DNA of 64,000 bases from NCBI GenBank assembly GCA_039800325.1, contig JBDLQY010000256.1, positions 36,305 through 100,304 on the forward strand. Reading direction: 5' to 3'. The stretch is from SYIM01 sp039800325. GTDB lineage: Bacteria > Pseudomonadota > Gammaproteobacteria > Burkholderiales > Burkholderiaceae_E. Shown one piece after another: positions 26,001 through 34,414 of this stretch (the stretch's first letter is position 1; each line of letters starts with the position of its first letter). The notes beneath the pieces were generated by a model. It worked only from the letters and a program-made list of their open reading frames with translations, searched no databases and was not told the origin of the DNA. Position numbers and translations under genes: made by a program.

Positions 26001-27896
26001 CCGCTTGAAGACTGGACCCTGCAATGGGATAGCTACGGACGTATTGCTGCGATTGCGCGCGGACAGCTAGAGGATCGTTACGGTTTCGACGCCTGGGGCC
26101 GCATCGTGGTGCGTGAGCGTCACGAACCAGCTGCGGCAGGGCCAGTCTTTGGGCGCGGACCTCTGCAGACGCGGACGCTGCATCGCGAGTTTTTTGACTA
26201 CTCTCCCGCGGGCCATTTGCTCCGCCGGCTTGACCGCAACGGCCAGACGCATCAGTACGCACGCCCCACGACTGTCGGGTCAGGCGAGCGCGCGCAGCTC
26301 GACGATCTGGTGCTTCATTACGGGCTGTCCGATCGAATTGAGACCATCACCCGCGCCGGGCAGCCCGACCAGCGCATCGCCCAGTATCGCTACAACGCGC
26401 TCGGAGAGCGAGTCAGTAAGACACGGACGGTACGCGGCGGATCTGTACAGACGACGCATTACCTCTATCACAACCGACAGCTGGTTGCCGAGCTAGGCAA
26501 CCAGGGGAGTATTCGCCGCCACTATGTTTACTGGGCTGGTCGCATAGCGGCCATCATCGAGCCCGATGATCAAGGCACAGGAGAGCGTATCTACTTTGTG
26601 CTGGGAGATCATCTGGGCACACCGCGATCGGTCGTCAACGCGGATGGTTCGCTGGTGTGGCGGGTCGACACAGACCTTTATGGTGGTACGGCCAAGATAC
26701 ACGGACAGTTCGACTTTGCGCTTCGGTTTCCTGGGCAGTACTTCGACCCTGAAAGTGGGCTGCACGACAACTATCAGCGCAGCTTTGACCCGCGAACCGG
26801 GCGCTACCTTGAGCCCGATCCGATGGGACTTGCTGGCGGATGGAATCGTTACGCCTATGCCAGCGGCAATCCGGTTTTGGCAACCGATCCTCTGGGTCTG
26901 ATTCTGTTTGCCTTCGACGGTACCGGTAACTCCGATCCTGCGCGTGCGCCCGATACGCTGTCGAACGTCGCTCGTCTATACAGTCTCTACGACGCGAGTC
27001 AGCGGCATTACATGAGCGGAGTCGGCATTCCAGTGGCGGATCACGGTATCGGCGGCGGCCGTCTGGATGTGCTGGACGCCGGGTCCGCGCGGCAGCGAGT
27101 CGACCTCATGCTCGAGCGCTTGAATCATGATGTTCATCAACGCGCTGCAGGATCGCGTATTCAGGTCGATGTCATCGGGTTTTCTCGGGGGGCTGCGATG
27201 GCGCGTGATTTTGCCAACACCGTCGCTCAGAGAATCCGGTCAGGTCACTACACCGCGTTGCAACGCTGTATTTCGCTCAATTTCATCGGTCTTTGGGATA
27301 CGGTCGCGCAATTCGGTCTGGACGGTCAGGCCAACGATCGATGGAATCTCTCGATTCCGCCGGAGGCCCATGTGGTTGTTCATGCGGTGGCTGTCAATGA
27401 GCATCGCGCGCTGTTTCCGGGCGAGTCCATCCTGGCGGCGACCGGACAAGATCCGGGTAAGACTCGGCGCCTCGAGCGCGGTTTCATCGGGGATCATGCC
27501 GACATTGGCGGCAGCCACTCCGATGGAGATCTGTCAGACCTTGCCCTATCCTGGATGTACGATCAGGCACTTGCGGCGGGTCTGCCGCTGGCAGGGCTCT
27601 CAAGCGAGTGGCGAACGATCTCCAATCCCCTTCTGCACGATGCGCGTGCCTTAATTTCGCCGGCAAGTGATCGGGTTTTGCGCACGCGCGACGAGCGCGG
27701 CACTACGCTTAGTGAGGTGCGGCAGCGTGACGCTTCGGTCAGCGGTATGACCTGGGCAGCCAGTCAGGCCATGATCAGCCACTTTCCGTACCGGCTGCGC
27801 GGCGCCGACGGGCGAGCCACGTTGGCGGGTCGAGTCGATATGCAAGCCTATGGCCGCTGGCTTTCTGAACAGTATGCGCTTGATGTCGTATATTGA
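23094..27896 (+). CDS. Secreted RHS-repeat protein with C-terminal DUF2235 hydrolase (putative polymorphic toxin)
   Basis: 1600 residues. An N-terminal signal peptide ends near residue 33 (AHSAAVAA). A DUF6531-like opening follows at about 105-200 (GNPVNVASGHKYEQ). YD/RHS repeats fill about 280-1170 (for example RYDAHGRVISTQ, GYDSQGRAQS). The RHS core end reads DHLGTPRSVVN...ESGLHDNYQRSFDPRTGRYLEPDP...LATDPLGL to about 1268. A DUF2235 alpha/beta hydrolase follows: FDGTGN at 1274-1279, nucleophile motif GFSRG at 1362-1366, and GDHADIGGSH around His1468. DUF2235 includes Tle1-type phospholipase effectors. There is no PAAR domain, and no immunity gene follows; icmF starts 33 bases on. GAGG precedes ATG 23094. 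Toxin function is inferred from architecture. Confidence 0.85.
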   Translation: MKMTLSGRPAVSHLLLLCSLVLAHSAAVAAVCPAPGGAPGPLPALISERIPGFGGLGASSPSPQAGSAAGAASASGIATGEQSVCAALPQSAEPASLPSAAPSLSAGNPVNVASGHKYEQVNDVRLARPDAMTHLDAIGLPTGVAAAVLAGDSLVMNFVRHYNSGAEFALSFGVGWSHSYDTRLARLRREPPPSGGSLPPYEIQILQADGRRLAFSPLARLADGTIRYASGDLADGLVEERLPGRTGTADLSSTQGAVASGSEVRPWVWRWPGGRQLYFDRQGRLARLVASDLDAIELSYDSQARLSLLTDRHGRQFRLSYAGERLRSLQLPDGAEVLYDYDGRGRLVSVRYPGGDLIRHHYDDNLHPYRLTGTTYPDGRRSRHRYDAHGRVISTQADERDSRSRVDLEYRADSQTDTGLTILRSAQGHGQYQWRRLASGRLVLTESSGPGCAQCPPVGWRMRWSEAGKPLELGDWVLRYDALGRLIELSHGLKQPSQGIAHDPLQWRLSYGGNDPLASPARIEAPSVIAGHRRVTEFQHNDRDQTVLRIERGHVPEGDRSHERFRAVRIDYVDSGPARGKPASISLVEGPWPPPNSGLAAGADTKLALNSRDKGFRLMTGRYREAISLPPAALHRYQWDERRRLTSVEYGDDVRHQIERDDLARPVLERLPDLRERRWHYDAAWAPEAVKVEIVASSGHTRRALVEQVASQTASAAQPAWPIKPLPIGLSVQAGGVRHFVDVDGQHTVQRLDDFGRIVEERIDGALWRRVRYDSAGRPAELTRAGGIEEFLRFDAAGRLRERERRGRGHSELTLFEWQGLRLQALQHPHQSTRLLSDPDGRIMHLEHTLAGHSVRLAQHHDAQGRLVRRDLGDGRSLLYGYDSQGRAQSLVLQPRGSGRPIELLRVNYRADGLPGGESLGKAVLSERQYDEQGRLIRLSWQTQGLLGRASAGLSGRPGFMGAGGVLRAPLEDWTLQWDSYGRIAAIARGQLEDRYGFDAWGRIVVRERHEPAAAGPVFGRGPLQTRTLHREFFDYSPAGHLLRRLDRNGQTHQYARPTTVGSGERAQLDDLVLHYGLSDRIETITRAGQPDQRIAQYRYNALGERVSKTRTVRGGSVQTTHYLYHNRQLVAELGNQGSIRRHYVYWAGRIAAIIEPDDQGTGERIYFVLGDHLGTPRSVVNADGSLVWRVDTDLYGGTAKIHGQFDFALRFPGQYFDPESGLHDNYQRSFDPRTGRYLEPDPMGLAGGWNRYAYASGNPVLATDPLGLILFAFDGTGNSDPARAPDTLSNVARLYSLYDASQRHYMSGVGIPVADHGIGGGRLDVLDAGSARQRVDLMLERLNHDVHQRAAGSRIQVDVIGFSRGAAMARDFANTVAQRIRSGHYTALQRCISLNFIGLWDTVAQFGLDGQANDRWNLSIPPEAHVVVHAVAVNEHRALFPGESILAATGQDPGKTRRLERGFIGDHADIGGSHSDGDLSDLALSWMYDQALAAGLPLAGLSSEWRTISNPLLHDARALISPASDRVLRTRDERGTTLSEVRQRDASVSGMTWAASQAMISHFPYRLRGADGRATLAGRVDMQAYGRWLSEQYALDVVY

Positions 27897-27929
27897 TCGG
27901 CTCAGCGCCAATCCCTGCAAGGAATTGCC

Positions 27930-30900
27930 ATGGCCGATTTATCAGACGCCACTCGCCTAGCCCAGTACCGGGCCACCAACCGGGTTCGTTTCGTCACCGC
28001 TGCTTCGCTGTTCGACGGCCACGATGCCTCGATCAACATCATGCGACGCATCTTGCAAAGCATGGGATGCGAGGTGATCCACCTGGGACACAATCGGTCG
28101 GTTCAAGACGTCGTTAACTGTGCGCTTCAGGAAGACGTGCAGGGTATCGCGGTCTCGTCCTATCAGGGCGGGCATGTTGAGTACTTCAAGTACATGATAG
28201 ACCTGCTGCGCCAGGGCGGCGCCGCTCACGTCAAGGTGTTCGGCGGCGGTGGTGGCGTGATCATACCGGCCGAAATCCGCGAGCTCGAAGCCTACGGTGT
28301 GACGCGGATCTATTCGCCTGAAGACGGCCAGCGCATGGGCCTGCAAGGCATGATTGGCGACATGATCAGTCGCTGTGACATCAACCTTGCACGACTATCG
28401 ACGGTCAATATCGACGCGGTAGCCGATTGTGCACGCCGCATGCCTGCCCAAGACGAGGCGGCCTATTCCCATATTCGCGGGCTTGCTCACCTTTTGACCG
28501 TACTCGATAACGGTGAAGCCGATCCCGCCGCGCGTGCACGGCTGCATGAAATGGCCGCCCAGAGAACAGTGCCTACCCTGGGCATCACTGGTACGGGCGG
28601 CGCTGGCAAGAGCTCGCTCACCGATGAGCTCGTGCGCCGCATGAGGCTTGACTACAACGAGAATTTGCGAATCGCCGTGTTGTCGGTGGACCCGACGCGG
28701 CGGCGCTCTGGCGGTGCGCTACTGGGTGACCGCATTCGCATGAACGCCATCAGCCATCGCAATATCTTCATGCGCTCGCTGGCGACGCGTGAGGCCGGCA
28801 AAGAGATCAGTCAGGCGCTGCCAGACGTTATCGCCGCCTGTAAGGTGGCAGGCTTCGATCTGATCGTTGTCGAGACCTCGGGCATTGGCCAGGGTGATGC
28901 TGCGATTGTGCCCCTGGTCGATGCATCCTTGTATGTCATGACCCCCGAGTTCGGCGCCGCCAGCCAACTCGAAAAAATCGACATGCTCGACTTTGCCGAT
29001 TTCGTGGCCATCAACAAGTTTGACCGACGTGGCGCGCTCGATGCGCTTCGCGATGTGTCTAAACAGTTCCAGCGCAATCACGAGCGCTGGAGTAGTCGTC
29101 TGGAAGACATGCCAGTCTTCGGTACGCAGGCTTCGCGCTTTAATGATGATGGTGTCACGGCGCTCTACCAGGCCATGCTGCCCAGGCTTCGCGAGCTGGG
29201 ACTGTCACAGGCGGGTGCCGGGCGCCTTCCGCTTATCAGCGTGCGCCACAGCTCAAGCCAGACCGTGATCGTTCCACCAACGCGAGTGCGTTACCTGGCT
29301 GATGTTGCACAGTCGGTTCGACATTACAAGGCGCAGGCACGCGAGCAGAGCCGGCTAGCGCGCGAGGTTCAGCAGTTACGCGCATCGCAGCGCATGTTGT
29401 TTGAAGCTGTTCCTGAAAAATCCAAGGCACGCGAGGCGCTCGAAGAGCTGGCACAAGAGCGCGAGCGTGAATTGAATCGTGAATCGCGCGAATTGCTGGC
29501 TGACTGGCCCAAAACGCGTGAGACCTATGGGGCCGATGAACTCGTGGTCAAGGTACGCGACCGCGAGCAGCGCAGCGCACTCACGTACACCAGCCTATCA
29601 GGCACGCGCATTCCCAAGGTGGCACTGCCCGCTTACGAAGATCACGGAGAGCTTTTGCGCTGGCTGCTGCTTGAAAACCTCCCGGGACGATTTCCGTTTA
29701 CAGCGGGGGTGTTTGCTTTCAAACGCGAAAATGAAGACCCCACGCGAATGTTTGCTGGCGAAGGCGATCCCTTCCGAACCAATCGGCGCTTCAAGCTTTT
29801 GTCGCAAGGCATGCCGGCCAAACGATTGTCCACAGCTTTCGATTCAGTCACGCTGTATGGACACGATCCCGATCTGCGCCCTGATATCTATGGCAAGGTC
29901 GGTAATTCGGGTGTGTCCATTGCCACTTTGGATGACATGAGAGAGCTCTATGCGGGTTTTGACTTGTGCGACCCGTCTACCAGTGTGTCGATGACGATCA
30001 ATGGGCCTGCGCCCACTATTTTGGCTATGTTCATGAACACGGCCGTTGATCAGCAGCTCGACGCGTTTCGTGCGCAAAAGGGCCGAGAGCCCGATGCGGG
30101 CGAGATCGCAGCGCTCAGGGCCCACACGCTCGCCAGCGTCAGGGGTACGGTGCAAGCCGACATTCTTAAAGAAGATCAGGGCCAGAATACCTGCATCTTC
30201 TCGACCGAGTTCAGCCTAAAGGTCATGGGCGATATCCAGGAATATTTCGTCCGTAACAAGGTGCGCAATTTCTATTCCGTCTCGATTTCTGGCTATCACA
30301 TCGCGGAGGCGGGCGCCAACCCAATTAGCCAACTCGCCTTTACGCTGGCCAATGGCTTTACCTTTGTTGAGGCCTATCTGGCACGTGGCATGAAGATTGA
30401 CGACTTCGCGCCCAATCTCTCGTTTTTCTTTTCTAACGGGATGGACCCTGAGTACACCGTCCTTGGGCGCGTAGCTCGGCGCATTTGGGCTTTGGCCATG
30501 CGCGAACGCTACTGTGCGGGTGAGCGCAGCCAAAAGCTTAAGTATCACTGCCAGACCAGCGGTCGTTCACTACACGCTCAGGAAATCGCCTTTAACGACA
30601 TCCGAACCACGCTGCAGGCGCTCATTGCGACCTACGACAATGCAAACAGCCTGCATACCAATGCCTATGACGAGGCGATCACCACGCCCACTGAAGAGAG
30701 CGTGCGACGGGCGATGGCGATTCAGCTGATCATCAATCGCGAATGGGGACTCGCCAAAAACGAGAACCCGAACCAGGGCAGCTTCATCATCGACGAACTT
30801 ACCGAGCTGGTCGAAGAAGCGGTGCTGGCCGAGTTTGAGCGCATCAGTGAGCGGGGGGGTGTTCTGGGCGCTATGGAAACCGGCTATCAGCGCGGCAAGA

Positions 30901-31241
30901 TTCAGGATGAGAGCATGCATTACGAAATGCTTAAACACACCGGTGAACATCCCATCATCGGCGTGAATACGTTTCGCAATCCTGCGGGCGACCCGATTCC
31001 CGAAAAACTCGAGCTCGCCCGTTCAACCGAAGAAGAAAAACAGTCGCAGCTCGAGCGACTTTCGCGGTTTCACCAGCAGCATCATGCGCAGGCGCCCGCC
31101 ATGCTCGAGAGGCTTCGCCGCACGGTTATCAACAACGGCAATGTTTTTGAGGTGCTCATGGATGCGGTACGAGTCTGCTCATTGGGTCAGATCACGCAGG
31201 CCCTGTTTGAGGTCGGCGGACAGTATCGTCGCAGCATGTAA
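27930..31241 (+). CDS. icmF: Fused isobutyryl-CoA mutase IcmF
   Basis: 1103 residues, the usual IcmF length. The order is: B12-binding domain (about 1-150; FDGHDASINIMRRIL with the cobalt-ligating histidine, SSYQGGH, GGGGGVI), MeaB-like GTPase (about 190-500; P-loop TGTGGAGKSS near 220-229, NKFDRRG), linker, and the substrate-binding mutase domain (about 560-1103; SVSISGYHIAEAGANPISQLA, CQTSGRSLHAQE). IcmF interconverts isobutyryl-CoA and butyryl-CoA with adenosylcobalamin; the GTPase part guards cofactor loading. It begins 33 bases after the RHS gene with AAGGA upstream. Activity on related acyl-CoAs, such as pivalyl/isovaleryl, is possible. Confidence 0.94.
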   Translation: MADLSDATRLAQYRATNRVRFVTAASLFDGHDASINIMRRILQSMGCEVIHLGHNRSVQDVVNCALQEDVQGIAVSSYQGGHVEYFKYMIDLLRQGGAAHVKVFGGGGGVIIPAEIRELEAYGVTRIYSPEDGQRMGLQGMIGDMISRCDINLARLSTVNIDAVADCARRMPAQDEAAYSHIRGLAHLLTVLDNGEADPAARARLHEMAAQRTVPTLGITGTGGAGKSSLTDELVRRMRLDYNENLRIAVLSVDPTRRRSGGALLGDRIRMNAISHRNIFMRSLATREAGKEISQALPDVIAACKVAGFDLIVVETSGIGQGDAAIVPLVDASLYVMTPEFGAASQLEKIDMLDFADFVAINKFDRRGALDALRDVSKQFQRNHERWSSRLEDMPVFGTQASRFNDDGVTALYQAMLPRLRELGLSQAGAGRLPLISVRHSSSQTVIVPPTRVRYLADVAQSVRHYKAQAREQSRLAREVQQLRASQRMLFEAVPEKSKAREALEELAQERERELNRESRELLADWPKTRETYGADELVVKVRDREQRSALTYTSLSGTRIPKVALPAYEDHGELLRWLLLENLPGRFPFTAGVFAFKRENEDPTRMFAGEGDPFRTNRRFKLLSQGMPAKRLSTAFDSVTLYGHDPDLRPDIYGKVGNSGVSIATLDDMRELYAGFDLCDPSTSVSMTINGPAPTILAMFMNTAVDQQLDAFRAQKGREPDAGEIAALRAHTLASVRGTVQADILKEDQGQNTCIFSTEFSLKVMGDIQEYFVRNKVRNFYSVSISGYHIAEAGANPISQLAFTLANGFTFVEAYLARGMKIDDFAPNLSFFFSNGMDPEYTVLGRVARRIWALAMRERYCAGERSQKLKYHCQTSGRSLHAQEIAFNDIRTTLQALIATYDNANSLHTNAYDEAITTPTEESVRRAMAIQLIINREWGLAKNENPNQGSFIIDELTELVEEAVLAEFERISERGGVLGAMETGYQRGKIQDESMHYEMLKHTGEHPIIGVNTFRNPAGDPIPEKLELARSTEEEKQSQLERLSRFHQQHHAQAPAMLERLRRTVINNGNVFEVLMDAVRVCSLGQITQALFEVGGQYRRSM

Positions 31242-31328
31242 GTAAGCCCGCTGGTGCCCAGGCCATGTCGTGGCTTATGGTGCAGCGCGGGAGCGGCTTC
31301 GGCGCGCGCGTCGTGCCCTGGCGGCTAC

Positions 31329-32345
31329 TTAGGCCGCCTGGACAGCGAACTCGGCCGGCCTTAGTGCTTCAGATAGCTCGGCCAGCAGGGTCAGCGATTT
31401 CAGTCGCGCTTCGTGGTCGAACACGGTGCAATTGACGATGAGCTCATCGGCCTGCGTGCGATCGACAAATGCCTGTAGTCCCTGCACGACCGTGTGCTGC
31501 GAACCGACCACCGAGCACTCCATCATGCGCATGGCCTGAACCCGCTCGGCGGGTGTCCAGTAGGTATTGATATCGTCAATAGGCGGCGCGAGTTGGCCCC
31601 GGGCATTGCGCAGCATGTCAGTGACGCGCTGCTGATGGCTGGTGAAAAGACGTCGGGCCTCGGCGTCGGTATCGGCTACAACGACGTTGACACAGGGCAT
31701 GGCCTGGGGCGACTGCAGCTGCGCCGAAGGCTGAAATTGCGCGCGATATACGTTGAGGGCATGGTCGAGCGCTGCCGGTGCGAAGTGCGAGGCAAATGCA
31801 TAAGGCAGGCCGAAATGCGCGGCGACCTGAGCGCCGTACAGACTTGAGCCCAGAATCCACAACGGTACGTTGGTATCGGCGCCAGGCACCGCGCGGATAC
31901 GCTGGCCGGGCTGCACAGGTCCTAGAAGCTGCTGCAGTTCAACAATGTCGTCGGGAAAGCGCTCGGCAGCGTGCGCATCTCTGCGCATAGCCAGCAGGGT
32001 TTCCATGTCGGTGCCGGGCGCGCGACCCAGGCCTAGTTCAATACGCCCTGGATAGAGCGACGCCAGGGTGCCAAATTGCTCAGCAATCACCAGCGGCGAA
32101 TGATTGGGCAGCATGATGCCGCCCGAGCCCACCCGAATACTGCGCGTGCCCTGCGCCAGGTAGCCGATGACGACCGAGGTCGCGGCACTGGCGATACCGG
32201 TCATGTTGTGATGCTCGGCCACCCAAAAGCGCTGATAGCCCATTTTTTCAGCGTGCTGGGCAAGGCTGAGCGCATTGGCCAGTGCCTGCCCGGCGGTGTC
32301 GCCGCGTCGGATGGGAACAAGATCGAGAATCGACAAAGGGATCAT
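31329..32345 (-). CDS. LLM-class flavin-dependent oxidoreductase
   Basis: 338 residues, luciferase-like barrel. Features: LSILDLVPIRRGDTAGQAL at the N-terminus, FWVAEHHNMTGIASAA, VGSGGIMLPNHSPLVIAEQF and LYPGRIELGLGRAPGTD, as in the YhbW-like branch of LLM proteins that use FMN. The substrate is unknown. It starts 10 bases after the pcaD-like gene stop in the same direction, so the two are probably co-transcribed. Confidence 0.88.
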   Translation of the reverse strand: MIPLSILDLVPIRRGDTAGQALANALSLAQHAEKMGYQRFWVAEHHNMTGIASAATSVVIGYLAQGTRSIRVGSGGIMLPNHSPLVIAEQFGTLASLYPGRIELGLGRAPGTDMETLLAMRRDAHAAERFPDDIVELQQLLGPVQPGQRIRAVPGADTNVPLWILGSSLYGAQVAAHFGLPYAFASHFAPAALDHALNVYRAQFQPSAQLQSPQAMPCVNVVVADTDAEARRLFTSHQQRVTDMLRNARGQLAPPIDDINTYWTPAERVQAMRMMECSVVGSQHTVVQGLQAFVDRTQADELIVNCTVFDHEARLKSLTLLAELSEALRPAEFAVQAA

Positions 32346-32354
32346 GCGCGTGCC

Positions 32355-33143
32355 TCAGTGAAGGCTGGTGAGAAAACCGGTTAAGGCCTGATTGTAGGCG
32401 TCAGCCGACTCGATGTTACACAGATGTGCTCCAGAAAGTCGTGCCCGACGTGCGCCTGGGATGGCCGCCTCGATGATGTCATGCATGGCGGGCGGGGTGC
32501 CTGGATCGTCCTGCGCACTGATCACCAGAACCGGACAGCGGATACCGCCCAATCGGTCAGTGGTGTTGAGGGCAACGATTGCTTGTGCACAAGCCGCATA
32601 GCCCTCAACCGGCGTGCGCCGGATCATGTGGGCGATTCGGGCCATCATGCCGGGGTTTTCGGCACGATAGGTGGGCGTGAACCAGCGCTCTAACGTGCCC
32701 GCAACCACGGCCTGCATGCCCTGGCCGCGGACCAAAGCGATGCGTTCATCCCACATGGCACGCGCTCCGGGCGGGTAAGCGCTACTCGTGCAGGACAGCA
32801 CCAGCGATGCCAGACGCTGGGGAGCCTTTAGGGCGAGATGTTGCCCAATCATGCCGCCCATTGAAAGCCCTACGAAGTGAGCCCGGTCGATGTTTAATTG
32901 ATCAAGTAGCGCCAGGGCATCGTCGGCCAGATCGTCCAGAGACCATGGACCAGGCGGGCACGGGCTGGTTCCGTGTCCGCGCGTGTCATAGGCGAGCACA
33001 CGCCAACCCGACCTCACCAGGGCATTGATCTGTGGCTCCCAGAAGGTATGGTCGGTCGCCAGCGAGTGCGACAGCACCACCCAGGGGCCTTGGGAGCCAA
33101 AGCAAAAGTAAGCGCCCGGGCGAGTGGTCAGTGGTGTATTCAT
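32355..33143 (-). CDS. pcaD: 3-oxoadipate enol-lactonase-like alpha/beta hydrolase (PcaD family)
   Basis: 262 residues from ATG 33143 (MNTPLTTRPG). Alpha/beta hydrolase with nucleophile elbow VGLSMGGMIGQHLAL, AYDTRGHGTS, VISAQDDPGTP (acid) and SGAHLCNIES (histidine). Length and pattern fit PcaD, which hydrolyses 3-oxoadipate enol-lactone to 3-oxoadipate. The pcaIJF genes at 47.6-50.3 kb would take over from there. The family is broad, so another ester or lactone substrate is possible. The frame extends further upstream without a good start signal. Confidence 0.72.
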   Translation of the reverse strand: MNTPLTTRPGAYFCFGSQGPWVVLSHSLATDHTFWEPQINALVRSGWRVLAYDTRGHGTSPCPPGPWSLDDLADDALALLDQLNIDRAHFVGLSMGGMIGQHLALKAPQRLASLVLSCTSSAYPPGARAMWDERIALVRGQGMQAVVAGTLERWFTPTYRAENPGMMARIAHMIRRTPVEGYAACAQAIVALNTTDRLGGIRCPVLVISAQDDPGTPPAMHDIIEAAIPGARRARLSGAHLCNIESADAYNQALTGFLTSLH

Positions 33144-33370
33144 CGTCGGATCCGCGAATTGGCGTACAGACCGCATTCGATCAGGCATGGCGGTTCAGCG
33201 CAAGGCCGACCGCACGGCTGATTTTCTTGGTACCGGCTACGCGATGGGTACCCTTGTTCAGCGTCAGTGCGGTCGCGCCGCGGGCAGCGTTCAATGAAGC
33301 CATGCAATCCGCTGATTTAAACGAGGCTGGGCACCCGAGGCACGCGCGGCCGAGCCGGGCAGACAGGGCT

Positions 33371-34414
33371 ATGCCGGCTGACCAGTCGCTTGCGCCGCGG
33401 CAGGTCTTGAGATTGTTGCAGGCGGGCGCGCCGGGGCTCGATCCTGCGGGCCCTGTGCGATTGATCGAGACCAGCGCGTCCTGGGTCTATCTGCTTCGAG
33501 GGTATGTGCTCAAGCAGAAAAAACCGGTTGCCGGCCGGGTGATCGATCTCACCACGCTGGCTGCGCGAGAACGCAATGCGAGGCGTGAACTGGCGATTAA
33601 TCAGGTTTTTTCGCCCGATGTGTATCTGAGCCTTCGCGTCGCGTGCAGGAGGCGTCGCGGCGGACTCAGGATGATTGAACCCGGTGCGCTGCGCGATGAC
33701 GATGAGCCCATGGACTGGTTCGTTCTGATGCGACGATTGCCACAGTCCAGAATGCTCGATCAGCTGATACGGCGCGGGCACCTATCCCCGGAGCAGATCG
33801 ATGGTCTGGCCAAGAGCCTGTTACTGGCTCACTCGGCAGCGCGACCCACACGTATCGGTACTTTGGCGTGGCTGGCGCGTTTTGAGCGCGAGCAACGGCG
33901 CTGTCGGGCGCTGTTCTCGGCTCATGAAAAACGTCTTGAACTGCAGGCGCTGGCGCTGACTGAGCAGGCGGGTCGGCGTCTACAGCAGGCACTCAAAGAG
34001 AGATTCGGGCAAGGTGCGATTATTCAGGCACACGGTGATCTGCGGCCTGCCCATGTATGCCTTCAGGCCGAGCCACGCATTATCGATGCTCTGGACGGGA
34101 ATGCTGTGCTCAGACAGCTCGACCCCTGGGAGGATCTGGCCCTGCTGGGACTGGAATGTGCGCTGTCTGGCGCTGCCTGGGTGAGCGAGCGCCTGGGCCG
34201 GTGTTATGGGCAGTTAGCCCCATTACAGTTGGCGTATCCGGGCGGCGCGATCAATGCGTACTATCGGGCGCATCATGCTGTGGTCAGAGCGCGTCTGGCG
34301 CTTGCCCATCTTGACGCCTCGCGCGGCCATCGCCGGCGCGACTGGGCTGCGCTCTGTGGTCGGTATGCTGCCGAGGCGTGGGTCGCCGCCGAACAGTCTC
34401 TCGCACTTGGCTGA
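33371..34414 (+). CDS. Aminoglycoside phosphotransferase-like (COG2187-type) kinase-fold protein
   Basis: 347 residues from ATG 33371, or 370 from ATG 33302; neither has a clear ribosome-binding site. The pattern is that of COG2187 proteins: ETSASWVYLLRGYVLKQKKPV (ATP-site lysines), LTTLAARERNARRELAINQ, DWFVLMRRLPQSRMLDQLI, and the catalytic region IIQAHGDLRPAHVCL followed by IDALD. Many COG2187 members carry a second P-loop kinase domain; this one lacks it. Its stop abuts the stop of the convergent PRPP-synthetase-like gene. The substrate is unknown. Confidence 0.72.
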   Translation: MPADQSLAPRQVLRLLQAGAPGLDPAGPVRLIETSASWVYLLRGYVLKQKKPVAGRVIDLTTLAARERNARRELAINQVFSPDVYLSLRVACRRRRGGLRMIEPGALRDDDEPMDWFVLMRRLPQSRMLDQLIRRGHLSPEQIDGLAKSLLLAHSAARPTRIGTLAWLARFEREQRRCRALFSAHEKRLELQALALTEQAGRRLQQALKERFGQGAIIQAHGDLRPAHVCLQAEPRIIDALDGNAVLRQLDPWEDLALLGLECALSGAAWVSERLGRCYGQLAPLQLAYPGGAINAYYRAHHAVVRARLALAHLDASRGHRRRDWAALCGRYAAEAWVAAEQSLALG

